64,000 bases of DNA from Candidula unifasciata (lineage: Eukaryota > Mollusca > Gastropoda > Stylommatophora > Geomitridae): contig CAJHNH020002779.1 in the NCBI GenBank assembly GCA_905116865.2, positions 351,001 to 415,000 on the forward strand, read 5' to 3'. Below, in pieces: positions 11,991 to 23,224 of the stretch (position 1 is its first letter; every line of letters starts with the position of its first letter). The notes beneath the pieces are model-generated. The model had not been told where the DNA came from. It saw only the letters and a program-made list of their open reading frames with translations, and made no database searches. The translations under genes were made by a program, and so were the position numbers.

Positions 11991-12587
11991 ACACAAGACT
12001 TTTACCCCTTATTGAGTAGTTTTTAATTTTTTACATTGTGTTTTGTTTCGTTGAAATCGAATCATGTCAATAAACCATTACTACTGAAGTAAAAGAGACA
12101 CACAAAAACACACATACACATGTGCGCTCCCAACCACCCCCCCCCCCTTTCCCCCCAAACCCCCACACACTTTTCCCAGACGTTACGACTAACTGCGAAA
12201 CACCATAATAGTTATCTGCAAAACCCTGGACGACTATCGCCATAGGCCGTTACGAATACCTACAAAAGGCAATTAAAACTATGTACCAAAACCATTTCAG
12301 TTCTGATTGCAAACCTCATCTTGACATTATCGGCAGTCTTCCTTCAGGATTGATTAACTTGTAGCGTGACAGGAGGCCGTAGTTGCTGGTCTTCGTTTCA
12401 GTCGCCGATATAGCTCGGGTCCATTAAGAAGACTGGGTAGGAGAATACCCTAAATTATAGGGCTCCTCTCTGTTCATTGTCTATTGTTCGCTGGCATTTA
12501 TGCAGAGAGGAGGTCATACTTTCATCTGTCTTGCGTTCCTGTCTCCATGTCCTCCTTTCATTCTGATCATGGTTTCTGTTCCTGTCT
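11991..12587. other. Unassigned stretch
   Basis: A CA/poly-C patch at 12090-12180 and otherwise unremarkable sequence before the 13-bp array. No gene seen. Confidence 0.5.
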
Positions 12588-14870
12588 GTTCATGTCTTCT
12601 GCTGGAGTCTTCTGTTCATGTCTTCTGTTGGAGTCTTCTGTTCATGTCTTCTGTTAGAGTCTTCTGTTCATGTCTTCTGTTGGAGTCTTCTGTTTATGTC
12701 TTCTGTTGGTGTCTTCTGTTCATGTCTTCTGTTGGAGTCTTCTGTTCATGTCTTCTGTTGGAGTCTTCTGTTCATGTCTTCTGTTAGAGTCTTCTGTTCA
12801 TGTCTTCTGTTGGAGTCTTCTGTTCATGTCTTCTGCTCATGTCCTCTGTTCATGTCTTCTGTTCACGTCTTCTGTTGGAGTCTTCTGTCCATGTCTTCTG
12901 TTCGAGTCTTCTGTTCATGTCTTCTGTTCATGTCTTCTGTCCATGTCCTCTGTTCATGTCTTCTGTTCGAGTCTTCTGTTCATGTCTTCTGTTCATGTCT
13001 TCTGTTCATGTCTTCTGTTAGAGTCTTCTGTCCATGTCTTCTTTTCATTTCTTCTGTTCATGTCTTCTGTTTATGTCTTCTGTTGGAGTCTTCTGTTCAT
13101 GTCTTCTGTTGGAGTGTTCTGTTCATGTCTTCTGTTCATGTCTTCTGTTCATGTCTTCTGTTCATGTCTTCTGTTGGAGTCTTCTGTTCATGTCTTCTGT
13201 TCATGTCTTCTGTTGGAGTCTTCTGTTCATGACTTCTGTTGGAGTCTTCTGTTCATGTCTTCTGTTGGAGTCTTCTGTTCATGTCTTCTGTTGGAGTCTT
13301 CTGTTCATGTCTTCTGTTGGAGTCTTCTGTTCATGTCTTCTGTTCATGTCTTCTGTTGGAGTCTTCTGGTCATGTCTTCTGTTCATGTCTTCTGTTCATG
13401 TCTTCTGTTGGAGTCTTCTGTTCATGTCTTTTGTTTATGTCTTCTGTTGGAGCCTTATGTTCATGTCTTCTGTTGGAGTCTTCTGGTCATGTCTTCTGTT
13501 CATGTCTTCTGTTCATGTCTTCTGTTGGAGTCTTCTGTTCACGTCTTCTGTTGGAGTCTTATGTTCATGTCTTCTGTTCATGTCCTCTGTTCATGTCTTC
13601 TGTTCATGTCTTCTGTTGGAGTCTTCTGTTCATGTCTTCTGTTGGAGTCTTCTGTTCATGTCTTCTGTTAGAGTCTTCTGTTCATGTCTTCTGTTGGAGT
13701 CTTCTGTTTATGTCTTCTGTTGGTGTCTTCTGTTCATGTCTTCTGTTCATATCTTCTGTTGGAGTCTTCTGTTCATGTCTTCTGTTGGAGTCTTCTGTTC
13801 ATGTCTTCTGTTGGAATCTTCTGTTCATGTCTTCTGTTGGAGTCTTCTGTTTATGTCTTCTGTTGGAGTCTTCTGTTCATGTCTTCTGTTGGAGTCTTCT
13901 GTTCAAGTCTTCTGTTGGAGTCTTATGTTCATGTCTTCTGTTCATGTCTTCTGTTCATGTCTTCTGTTGGAGTCTTCTGTTCATGTTTTCTGTTGGAGTC
14001 TTCTGTTCATGTCTTCTGTTGGAGTCTTCTGTTTATGTCTTCTGTTGGAGTCTTCTGTTGGAGTCTTCTGTTCATGTCTTCTGTTGGAGTCTTCTGTTGG
14101 AGTCTTCTTTTTATGTCTTCTTTTTATGTCTTCTGTTGGATTCTTCTGTTTATGTCTTCTGTTGGATTCTTCTGTTGGAGTCTTCTGTTCATGTCTTCTG
14201 TTGGAGTCTTCTGTTCATGTCTTCTGTTAGAGTCTTCTGTTTATGTCTTCTGTTGGAATCTTCTGTTCATGTCTTCTGTTGGAGTCTTCTGTTCATGTCT
14301 TCTGTTAGAGTCTTCTGTTCATGTCTTCTGTTCATGTCTTCTGTTCATGTCTTCTGTTGGAGTCTTCTGTTCATGTCTTCCGTTCATGTCTTCTGTTGGA
14401 GTCTTCTGTTCATGTCTTCTGTTGGAGTCTTCTGTTCATGTCTTTTGTTGAAGTCTTCTGTTCATGTCTTCTGTTGGAGTCTTCTGTTCATGTCTTCTGT
14501 TCATGTCTTCTGTTCATGTCTTCTGTTGGAGTCTTCTGTCCATGTCTTCTGTTGGAGTCTTCTGTTCATGTCTTCTGTTCATGTCTTCTGTTGGAGTCTT
14601 CTGTCCATGTCTTCTGTTCATGTCTTCTGTTGGAGTCTTCTGCTCATGTCTTCTGTTGCAGTCTTCTGTTGCAGTCTTCTGTTCATGTCTTCTGTTCATG
14701 TCTTCTGTTCATGTCTTCTGTCCATGTCTTCTGTTGGAGTCTTCTGTTGGAGTCTTCTGTCCATGTCTTCTGTACATGTATGTTACGTTAATGTTTCCTG
14801 TTCATGTCCTCTGTTCATGTCTTCTCTTTATGTCTTTAGTTCATGTCTTCTGTGCATGTCTTCTATTCAT
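12588..14870 (+). repeat. 13-bp two-letter minisatellite, about 175 units
   Basis: Nearly every unit is TCTTCTGTTCATG or TCTTCTGTTGGAG, mixed in irregular order, with rarer variants (TTAGAG, TTTATG, CCATG, GTCATG). Because 13 is not a multiple of 3 and the units lack stops in all plus frames, open frames of up to 550 codons appear (SSVHVFCWSLLF-type). They are not genes. Residual units continue to about 14990. Confidence 0.95.
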
Positions 14871-15091
14871 CTAACAGTCGTTCAAAGATGAGGTAATTCT
14901 TTAATGTTTTATATTTAGCTATTTAGTTTCTGTTCATGTCTTCTGTAGATATCTTCTGTGCATTTCTTCTTTTAGCGTCTTCCGTTGTACAGAGGTGATC
15001 CTTTCATACATCCTGCCGTCCATGTGTGTGTGTGTGTGAGAGAGAGTATTGATTAAGGAAATGTTGATTTCACGTTATCTCTATTCACCAG

Positions 15092-15198
15092 ATGTCCAGC
15101 CAGGGATACAAGCGAACGAACTTTGAAGAGGACGACTATGCGTCAAACGGAGGCTCAGCGCCGCCCGCGGATTTCCCATCTGCTGTGGCATTCAGAGG
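15092..15198 (+). CDS. ECE-like: ECE/neprilysin-like M13 metallopeptidase, first coding exon
   Basis: This exon encodes 35 codons plus two bases of the cytoplasmic N-terminus of a type II membrane zinc endopeptidase of family M13. The peptide begins MSSQGYKRTNFEEDDY. The YKR-x-x-F/L-x-E-D pattern resembles the N-terminus of vertebrate ECE isoforms. Start choice: the ATG directly follows a plausible acceptor (TTCACCAG), so a 5' UTR exon may lie upstream. The donor is AGAGG|GTGAGT, leaving phase 2, which fits the next exon exactly. The tail is acidic and Ser/Pro/Gly-rich with no membrane segment. A hAT MITE begins only 17 bp after the donor. No promoter was recognised. The exon is short and assigned largely by its in-phase fit to later exons. 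Confidence 0.8.
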
Positions 15199-15215
15199 GT
15201 GAGTTTTCCATAAGA

Positions 15216-15420
15216 CAGTGATTCCCAAACTGTGCGCCGCGGCCCCCTCCCTCCCCGGGAAGCCGCGACCTCTTCACAGGGGTGCCGCGTAATATTGTAA
15301 AAGCTTCATAATTAACTTAACCAAGACACGAACAAACTTACTTTTACTTAGGTTAGTTCGCTGTGGAACAATTTTAATTGAAAAAAGGCGCCGCGACCAA
15401 GACACGTTTGAGAAACACTG
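15216..15420 (+). mobile_element. hAT-type MITE family 1, copy 2
   Basis: Same family as the copy at 2119, with termini CAGTGATTCCCAAACTGTG and ACGTTTGAGAAACACTG. Flanking 8-mers CCATAAGA/CCAAAGGA match at 6 of 8. It begins 17 bp after the exon 1 splice donor. Confidence 0.8.
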
Positions 15421-15484
15421 CCAAAGGAGCATACAGCAGCTAGATTCTTACATCTGGGATTTAGTCCCAGTTATATAGTGTAGC

Positions 15485-15755
15485 AAGAAGTAAAAGTAAA
15501 GGACTCTATTCCACACCTTTAGGCGTATAGGGCATATAGGGCTAGACCTATACTTTATAGACCAATCGGCACAAGATGTGGTCAACATCACACCGGCCGC
15601 TTTTACTTCCTATGACGGCACCTGGTACCTACTCAAGCTGTGTCGACCTGGAAGCCAAGATCATTTTTGACAAAAGTCCGGCTCCGCCGGGGAACGAACC
15701 TACGACCTTCCAATCCGCAGGCGAGCCTCTAACCACTCCGCCACGGCGACTCCAA
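15485..15755 (-). mobile_element. SINE A copy with target duplication
   Basis: Reverse-oriented full copy flanked by TTATATAGTGTAGC (15471-15484 and 15756-15769). It lies in intron 1 about 65 bp after a hAT MITE. Confidence 0.87.
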
Positions 15756-16029
15756 TTATATAGTGTAGCCGGCCCAATATGGGACGCAGTTTTTTAAAAT
15801 TTTTGAAAGCCCGACCTTGGCTGTTGTCGGAGACCCTATATATGACTTAACGGTTGATTAGGGTTTCTCAATCGAGTGATAGCACTTTGTGTTACCGGGT
15901 GTTTATCGCTGGTTGTGCAGTCCTGGTGGGGTTGAACTTCATCTTGGATTGGACAGTATGCGTCCTGGGCCAGGGTTTCATTGGGGCGGGGGGTGGGCGG
16001 AGATGGGAGCACCCTCTGTATGTTTCGGG

Positions 16030-16290
16030 GATCCATTGTGGGTGGAACAATAATAGACCCACTCTCTTCTAACAAACATGTCGAGAAAGTCAACTAATTA
16101 GGAGTGCTTCCTTTGAGTCAGAGTGCATCCGCCTGGGAGGTGAGGAACCAACAGTCTGCATATCGATAAACCAGATATGTAAAACGGATGTGCGTGCAAT
16201 ACTCAAGTTAAGGAACAAGACCAGAGTCCAGAAGTGGACGAAACACTATAACTATCTGCCGGACGTTACATCAGGTGAACGCCAGAACAC
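16030..16290 (-). mobile_element. SINE D copy
   Basis: Includes AAACATGTCGAGAAAGTCAA, GGAACCAACAGTCTGCATAT and AGTCCAGAAGTGGACGAAAC. Followed by a CAGA/CGGA and GATA-rich microsatellite (16320-16445). Confidence 0.75.
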
Positions 16291-16854
16291 ATTTTGGAAT
16301 ATGAAAAAGAAAAGGTTCAAGAGGACAGACAGACGGCCGGACAGACAGGCAGACGGCCGGACAGACAGACAGAAAGATAGATATGTAGATATATAGATAG
16401 ATATGTAGATGTATAGATATATATGTAGATAGGTAGATAGATAGGTAAATGCGGGTAAAAAGAGATGATGAGAGAGAGAGAGATAGAAAAAGAGAGTATT
16501 GATAGCTCCCTATAAATTAGTAATCGCCCTAATTATTCTCCTGAAGGTCGCATGCCAGACCTGGTTTCCAAGGCAGTGTCCCGCAGGCGGCCATCTGGGT
16601 TAGCGACTGGTAACCAACACGACATTCGGGCGAGAGATTAGTTTCATACGAGATCTCTTTGTTGCTCATGTACAGTGACATGTGGGAAGGCGTAGAATTG
16701 GAGCGGGGGGGGGGGGGCATCGAAACTGAGAAAAAATTGTGGGGACATCCATCCCCTAACATGAGTAAAAATTACGAAAATCTCCCCAAACAGAGTTAAT
16801 CCCGCCTATTTACATACTAGGTCACTTTTGATTCGTCTTGCTCAGCCTCGTCAG

Positions 16855-17165
16855 CTTAACTGAAGATCACGGGGGTGTTCCGCGACACCATTGACATCGC
16901 GGTGTGGTATATTTCAGCACTTCAGCGCTTTTAAGACTCAAAAAAAAGAAAAAAACATGCAGGACTGGCCCTAACACAACCCCCCCCCCCTCATTTACGG
17001 GAGTGCTGCAACCTATGTTACAAGCATTCTCTTTCTCGGAATAACAACGTAAATGGAAGTCAACGCTGAAAGGTTTTCGAGCAAACAGTGCAGCATGAAA
17101 CCCCGGTAACCTTCAGCAAAGTTTACCAGCCGAACAAACGGTGAATGAAAAGTGACCTAACATTT
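16855..17165 (-). repeat. Unnamed dispersed repeat, copy 2
   Basis: Reverse copy of 9868-10195: GGGGGTGTTCCGCGACACCA, a C run, and GGAGTGCTGCAACCTATGTT followed by TTCTCTTTCTCGGAATAA. The homopolymer sits at the homologous position in both copies. Confidence 0.6.
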
Positions 17166-17847
17166 TCTAACATTTTTTTGTGGGGGATGGGGCGCTCGAG
17201 AGGCCTAGGCCCCTAGATGTCCCTGGTGGCTTGACGCTTACCATGTGTGCTTTTTGTGCATCTCCTCTGCCTGGTAAATACAGACGTCACGAACTGATAG
17301 CTAAAGTCGGACCAGCACAAACTGTAACTGGGAGGCTGGATAAAAAAAGACACAGTATTCGTATAAAAGTAACAGTATGTGGATACAATGAAAAATCACG
17401 CAGATAAAATCGATCATCGGCGACTGGCTCGCTAATTGGCTAGCCGGTAGACGACTTCGTCGCCGGTCGGGACAGTATCTGGGTCAGTCTCCTTTGATCG
17501 TATCAACACTGCAGGAGTCCTTTTCAAGGCTTTTGGTGGCGTGCAATTCTAAACCATTTTATATGGCGCACATAGTCTAGTCACAGTTATAACCTAAAGC
17601 TCCTCCTTGGCGGATGCTGGTTGAACTTGAAGATTTTTTTTGCGGTGGGTGGGGGGGGGGGGGGCACAGCAACGAACGAGATCCAGGCAAGCGTTTCGAC
17701 TAAAGTCTGTATCATCAACGAGAAAGAAAAACCATAATATTAAGCTAGAAAAGTGAAACATCACAATTACAAATAAACCACCCACGTGTTGTCTGAAAGA
17801 AATTATGTAACGCTTAGCTCGGCAAACAGGTGGATTGAAATAGGTAG

Positions 17848-17848
<1 letters not shown>

Positions 17849-17924
<76 letters not shown>

Positions 17925-17988
17925 TCTCTTTGTCTGAATATGTGTATGTAATACTTATTATTTCGAGTGCCATCTTTTTCGTATCCTG

Positions 17989-18073
<85 letters not shown>
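17849..18073. repeat. Paired CT microsatellites
   Basis: Two CT tracts (17849-17930 and 17992-18073) with similar intervening and following sequence (GAGTGCCATCTTTTTCGTAT occurs twice), so the unit was duplicated. Other CT tracts lie at 4758-4798, 5930-6013, 6921-7027, 50352-50442, 57591-57685, 57766-57807 and 58429-58491, and GA at 9489-9540. Confidence 0.93.
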
Positions 18074-18079
<6 letters not shown>

Positions 18080-18711
18080 GAATATTTGTATGTTATGCCT
18101 TTTATCGCGAGTGCCATCTTTTTCGTATCCCGTCTCTATCTCGCACCTCTCGTTTCTACTTGCCCAGTTTTTGACCCTTTGAATCTAAAATTCGCTCGTT
18201 CTCTCTCTGTCTCCCCCCCTCCACCCTTCCCCCCGCTGTGGTATTCGCAGAACAATGAAAGCACCGTTGGTTGCGTGCCCAGGATGTGACGAATATCATG
18301 AGCTCATTCATCACGCAGGCAGAGTTCATTATAAGAAAAGTGTGTATGTGAGCTCTCACATGGTCAGCATGGACAACGGGGGAGCTAGGGCTGTTGTTGT
18401 CGGCTGGTACCTACTACTCGACCCCACCTGTTTTCACGGAGAACGTTCAGGAGCCTCATCGGCGAGGAAGGGGGTAAGACCCACTGCTCCTTCACTAGCA
18501 TGTCGTAAAATGCGACTAGTTAAGGTTTGCTGAAATCGGACATGTTGAGCCAAAAGGTGCACATAGGAGCAGCCTAGCTGTAAACCGCAATGCAAGCTTC
18601 CAATCCATCTGTACCAGGGCGAACGTAGAAATACTGGCGTTAAAAGGTCAGGCTGTACCCGGTGCGGAAAATTACCCCCTACCTTCCTATAAATATATAT
18701 ATATATATATA

Positions 18712-19354
18712 TGTCGTCGTCGTCCTCTTTCTCCTCCTCCTCCTCTTCTTCTTCTTCTTCTTCTTCTTCTTCTTCTTCTTCTTCTTCTTCTTCTTCTTCT
18801 TCTTCTTCTTCTTCTTCTTCTTCTTCTTCTTCTTCTTCTTCTTCTTCTTCTTCTTCCTCCTCCTCCTCCTCCTCCTCCTCCTCCTCTTCTTCTTCTTCTT
18901 CTTCTTCTTCTTTTTCTTATTCTTCTTCTTCTTCTTCTTCTTCTTCTTCTTCTTCTTCTTCTTCTTCTTTTTCTTCTTCTTTTTCTTCTTTTTCTTCTTC
19001 TTCTTCTTCTTCTTCTTCTTCTTCTTCTTCTTCTTCTTCTTTTCTTCTTCTTCTTCTTCTTCTTCTTCTTCGTCTTCTTCTTCTTCTTCCTCCTCCTCCT
19101 CCTCCTCTTCTTCTCCTTCTTCTTCTTCTTCTTATTCTTCTTCTTCTTCTTCTTCTTCTTCTTCTTCTTCTTCTTCTTCTTCTTCTTCTTCTTCTTCTTC
19201 TTCTTCTTCTTCTTCTTCTTCTTCTCTTCTTCTTCTTTTCTTCTTTCTTCTTTTTCTTCTTCTTCTTCTTCTTCTTCTTCTTCTTCTTCTTCTTCTTCTT
19301 CTTCTTCTTCTTCTTCTTCTTCTTCTTCTTCTTCTTCTTCTTCTTCTTCTTCTT
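18712..19354. repeat. Giant CTT/CCT microsatellite
   Basis: About 640 bp of CTT with CCT patches, ending in the SINE D copy at 19355. Poly-Ser, poly-Phe and poly-Arg frames are artefacts. Confidence 0.97.
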
Positions 19355-19640
19355 TGCGTTCACGGGCTGTAAAGTCCTGCGGAATGTTCTCGTTGTTCAC
19401 CCCCTCTTGACTTAAGTTTTGTTTCAGAACATAAGTGTGGCATGCACGTCCGTTTTACAGATCTGCCATTTTTGTGGGCAGACTGTTGGTTCCTCGCTCC
19501 CCCCTCAACCAGAATTAGTCGCCTTCTTTGACATGCTTGTTATGGGTCAGTGAGTCCATTAGTTTGTCTACCCTTCCCTCTCTCCAGATGTGCTTCTGGG
19601 ACCCACACCTGAAATCGTGATGTTGTTTATGTTGATTTTG
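19355..19640 (+). mobile_element. SINE D copy attached to a giant CTT tract
   Basis: Begins directly at the end of the microsatellite with GCGTTCACGGGCTGTAAAGT, then TCCGTTTTACAGATCTGCCA and GACATGCTTGTTATGGGTCA. Confidence 0.78.
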
Positions 19641-19679
19641 ATATAGATGCGTTAGCTTGAGACAAGAAAGATCATTCTT

Positions 19680-20170
19680 AAAAGCTAAATAAATCCTGTG
19701 TTGATGTACGGGTGTGAATTATGGACAGTTAATAAATTGGTGAAAACTTTTTTGGAAGCTGCGGAGATGGGGTTTTATAGACAAATGATGAGAATGCCCT
19801 GGACAGATGAAAAGAGTAATGAAGACGTCTTGAAAGAAACTGACTCACTAAGAGAACTGATTGCCAACATCGGAAAGGAACAATCTACATTCTTGGGTCA
19901 TGTGATGAGAAGAAAAAAACTGGACGGTAGGAAAGTTGGAGTGGAGGAGAGGCAAAGGGAGACAGAGAGAACAGATGCTGGACAGTTCGACATCATGGCA
20001 TGTACGACCATCTGTGCCAGAGTTGATCAAAAGTACACGAGACAGAAGATTTTAGTTAGGCATGACTACCAACGCCACACGATAGGAATAAACTCACAGG
20101 GAGCAAGTACAGCAGGAATCTACCAGTCGTCAGTAGAAATTATCCTCGTCGACAAGTGTTTCGGCCCACG
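19680..20170 (+). pseudogene. LINE reverse transcriptase C-terminal fragment
   Basis: The frame from 19698 begins LMYGCELWTVNKLVKTFLEA, continues with EMGFYRQMMRMPWTDEKSNE and ends around FLGHVMRRKKLDG. These are the thumb and C-terminal motifs (YGCE-W; LGHV-x-R) of RTE-type LINEs. No catalytic motif is present, so it is a 5'-truncated remnant. The 168-codon frame runs on into unrelated sequence. Confidence 0.72.
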
Positions 20171-21045
20171 ATTCCTAGATACTTTCGGAGGTGGGCCCAC
20201 CTGAGTTCATGAAGCTCAGGGCTGGTACCCTGCTGCACGAGATTACCGGATGATGTTTTCTTTCGGATAGGGACAAGACGACTTGGTGGTTTCGCAGAAG
20301 GTATTGTGAGATAAGAAGTCGTTGCGGCAGCCTAATTAGAACAGTCAGCATGCCTGGACGACCGAGCGACAAGCTTACGTTTGGTTTACCGGACACATGT
20401 TGGACTTTTATTAGCAGGTGGCAGAGGAACACTGGCAGACAATTCGGACACGATGGACTTTCAAAGGGTGAGAAACCCTTTTCCACTATGGATTCTAAGA
20501 AGAAGCTTTAGCTTTAAAACTACCCCATTCACAGAATTTATCCCCCAGAGGCCAGTACCTTGTAGTGGTAGGGAAGCTAGCGAGCCTCAATGATCTAGTG
20601 AGCTATGCCGGCGGAAACGTATGTTCCTGGCAGGGTCATCCAAGCCGGACAGGTCACTAGCGAGAGGCCAGACTAAAGATGGCCTCCCGGTCCTCCAGGC
20701 TCTGGGGTTGGGCGCAGTGTTGACAGCTCTGCCCTGTAAAAAAACAACTCTGACTTTACTGCAACTTCAAGAGGAAATAAGTGCTCTAAACGACGTCCGG
20801 CGTTCTTGGGACAAAGTTCCTCTGTCAGCATGAACAACATGGGTGAAAGCCGAAAGGAAGCCCATGATGGGAAAACAAGTCTGCTGGACGTCAAAACCAA
20901 ATTAACTCTGAGAGTGACCCGAATGCGGCATCTCTGACATGGAAATCTGCACTGAAGATTGCACAGGACAGGAAAGCATGGAAAGTCCACTCTGAAGCCT
21001 CATGTGCCACTAGGCATAAAGAGAATTGATGATGATGATGATTTA
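20171..21045 (+). repeat. LINE-derived segment ending in a GAT repeat
   Basis: The last roughly 150 bp (GTGACCCGAATGCGGCATCT; GCCTCATGTGCCACTAGG; GATGATGATGATG) repeat almost exactly at 45058-45186, so they are the 3' end of a LINE family with a GAT tail. The preceding roughly 600 bp show no frame with a domain and could be a 5' untranslated region or unrelated sequence joined by internal deletion. Confidence 0.6.
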
Positions 21046-21114
21046 CAGAATTTATATTACGTTTAATACAATATTATTGTATTCTCCCCATTTATGTCCT
21101 TACCCATCGCCTAG

Positions 21115-21269
21115 AAGGAGCATTGGACTTCACTTATGGAAGAACAGAACCCCTTGCGAGAAAATCCTGTTTGTGTGTGTAGGCGCCTTGCTTCTCCACA
21201 TATTCATCATCGCAGGCCTGTTGGCGCTGAAGGAATCTCGTATTGGCGATCTAAGGGCAGAGAACAAAC
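21115..21269 (+). CDS. ECE-like: ECE-like M13 peptidase, exon 2 (signal-anchor segment)
   Basis: The exon runs from acceptor CGCCTAG| to donor AAAC|GTAAGT and enters in phase 2 and leaves in phase 1, matching both neighbours. It encodes a basic stretch (GRSIGLHLWKNRTPCEK) followed by about 20 hydrophobic residues, ILFVCVGALLLHIFIIAGLL. That layout is expected for the single signal-anchor of a type II ectoenzyme, with the catalytic domain outside the cell or in the secretory lumen. A charged stem (LKESRIGDLRAENKR) follows. In M13 peptidases the transmembrane segment sits at this distance before the first conserved cysteine, which is in the next exon. A LINE-derived tail with a GAT repeat ends about 70 bp upstream, so the 3' end of intron 1 is TE-derived. 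Confidence 0.85.
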
Positions 21270-21462
21270 GTAAGTAGTTTTCTGTTGCTGCTGATTCCTC
21301 ATCATCTCATCGTTAGGGGTGTCCATGGCGAAATGATTCAGCTGTTTTCCTTATGTTCTCTTCCTCCCTGTTTTTTTTTTCTTCTTAAGTTCCTTTTTTC
21401 ACACTACTCCTCCTCATCATCTTTTTCTTCTTCCCACCCTCTTTTCCTTGTTCTTGATCTTT

Positions 21463-21646
21463 TTCTTCTTCTTCTTCTTCTTCTTCTTCTTCTTCTTCTT
21501 CTTCTTCTTCTTCTTCTTCTTCTTCTTCTTCTTCTTCTCTTCTTCTTTTTCTTCTTCTTCTTCTTCTTCTTCTTCTTCTTCTTCTTCTTCTTCTTCTTCT
21601 TCTTCTTCTTCTTCTTCTTCTTCTTCTTCTTCTTCTTCTTCTTCTA
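21463..21646. repeat. CTT microsatellite in intron 2
   Basis: About 180 bp of CTT roughly 190 bp after the exon 2 donor. Another GAA tract is at 24315-24412 and GAA/GAT at 60558-60662. Confidence 0.95.
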
Positions 21647-21775
21647 ATAGCACACTAATTTTTTTTCAAAATGATAACTAATTAAAAAAAATGTAAATTA
21701 ATGAAACTGTTATTTAATTTGTGTATAAAGCTACTCGATAAACATAGTGAACACACACCGTGCAGAAAACGCCTT

Positions 21776-21926
21776 TAGTCGAAACGTTCGTGTGTGTGTG
21801 TCTTTCAACGCCTAATCCACCGAAGCTGCAAGAAAGCTATAGTGGGCCAGGACTAAATATAACACAGAATATGACTACAAAGCTCAACGGTGGGAATGAA
21901 AAAGACACACACGAACGTTTCGACCA
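21776..21926. repeat. Short inverted repeat
   Basis: AGTCGAAACGTTCGTGTGTG (21777) is mirrored by CACACACGAACGTTTCGACC (about 21904). Arms of about 27 bp are separated by about 95 bp. Could be a small MITE remnant. Confidence 0.6.
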
Positions 21927-22330
21927 AAGTTTGTGTGCTAACTTTCTAGTAATATTTTGTGTTAAATTTGACTTACCTTGCAAGCAGCACCAACAGTGAT
22001 GACACCCTTCTTTGGTTTGGTTTTTTTTTTTTTTTTTATATATATATTTTTTTTTTTTTTTAGCCGTGGCAGTTCTGTCAGGCGGTGGCCGTTGCATTTT
22101 TGCTCCATTTGTAGACTGGAAGGATATGGTTTCGTCACCCAGCTTCTGAGTTGAGTGCATGGTGTGACACTGTGAGCTACGAGTGTTTTTCGTTGGCACA
22201 GGAGCGGAGCAACAATGGGGTGACCCGTTTGCTATGATGCTGAAACTAGGATTACCAGATTACTGGGGATGGGGACAGAGTCCATGTGAGAATGCCCCGA
22301 GTGCAGTGATGTCGTTTTTTCGTTTTATTC

Positions 22331-22620
22331 ATGGGGGGGGGGGGGGGGGAGGGTCACCGTGGCAAGGTGGTCAAACCGTTTGCCTCGCGTTCTGAAGTTG
22401 TGGGTTCGTTTCACAGAAGCGTCATTCAGTTCACGAGTGCAGTTTTACAGAGATCCATTGGGGTCGTAGCTGAGACGACGGTGTTCGCGTTGTATGCGAC
22501 GCTGTCGGCTAGCCGTTCTTTTGAGAGGGACCGAGTTGCATGGGATAACCCGGCTTAGTGAAGTCAATTTTCTGGATTGTGTAACTTTTTTCAGTTATTC
22601 TAAATCTTTCTAACCATCAT
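22331..22620 (+). mobile_element. SINE E copy with tRNA-like head
   Basis: After a G run the head GTCACCGTGGCAAGGTGGTC and B-box-like GTTGTGGGTTCGTTTCAC lead into CGACGCTGTCGGCTAGCCGT and GGGATAACCCGGCTTAGTGA. A related copy is at 60058-60290. Confidence 0.7.
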
Positions 22621-23224
22621 ACGCTCTAGTTTTTATCACTTTTTGGCCATATTGTTGCGTTTGTGATAAGTTTTCTTCCTATTTTATCCTGTTTCAAAAC
22701 ATCTAGATTACTCATTATAGCTAAGGAAATGTAAACGATTTTGTCATGATCTCTACAGTATCGCATAGGTTTTGTGCTATGGAGAGGAGGTACTTCATCC
22801 CTGAGATTAATTGGTATCGCCCTGGGATGGGATTTCCCTACCTTCCACAGAGCATAGTGGAGCACTGTCACTGGGGGAGCTGGAAAGGTGCCAAGGCCAA
22901 AGTCTGTAAACTCACAACTGTGAGCCCTGAAGGAATTTTTTGTTTCTTTTATCTTTACTAATGGTGTCGACGTCTGTGGCTTTGAATTCAGCTGCGGGTA
23001 ATTTGGTAACGGATTTGTTGTTTTGTTGCGGAAAAACAGTGTGAGCGCTGAACCGTTCATAAGTTAGTGGCAATCTACTGATCGCAAAAACCATGCCTAG
23101 TAAAATACATAAAGAGCCGTTGCAGATTGGTAGTAGTTTGCGGCGTCCAGTATAGGATATGGCAAAAGCGGTCTTTAGGTTTGAGGTTTTGATCAATGAA
23201 TCAACAAGTGCTCAGTTCTTCTTG

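Noticed and set aside
12588..14891. Long plus-strand frames (up to 550 codons) encoding Cys/Ser/Val-rich hydrophobic repeats
   Set aside because: They arise from a 13-bp minisatellite open in all three frames; no domain, no splice context and frames overlap each other.
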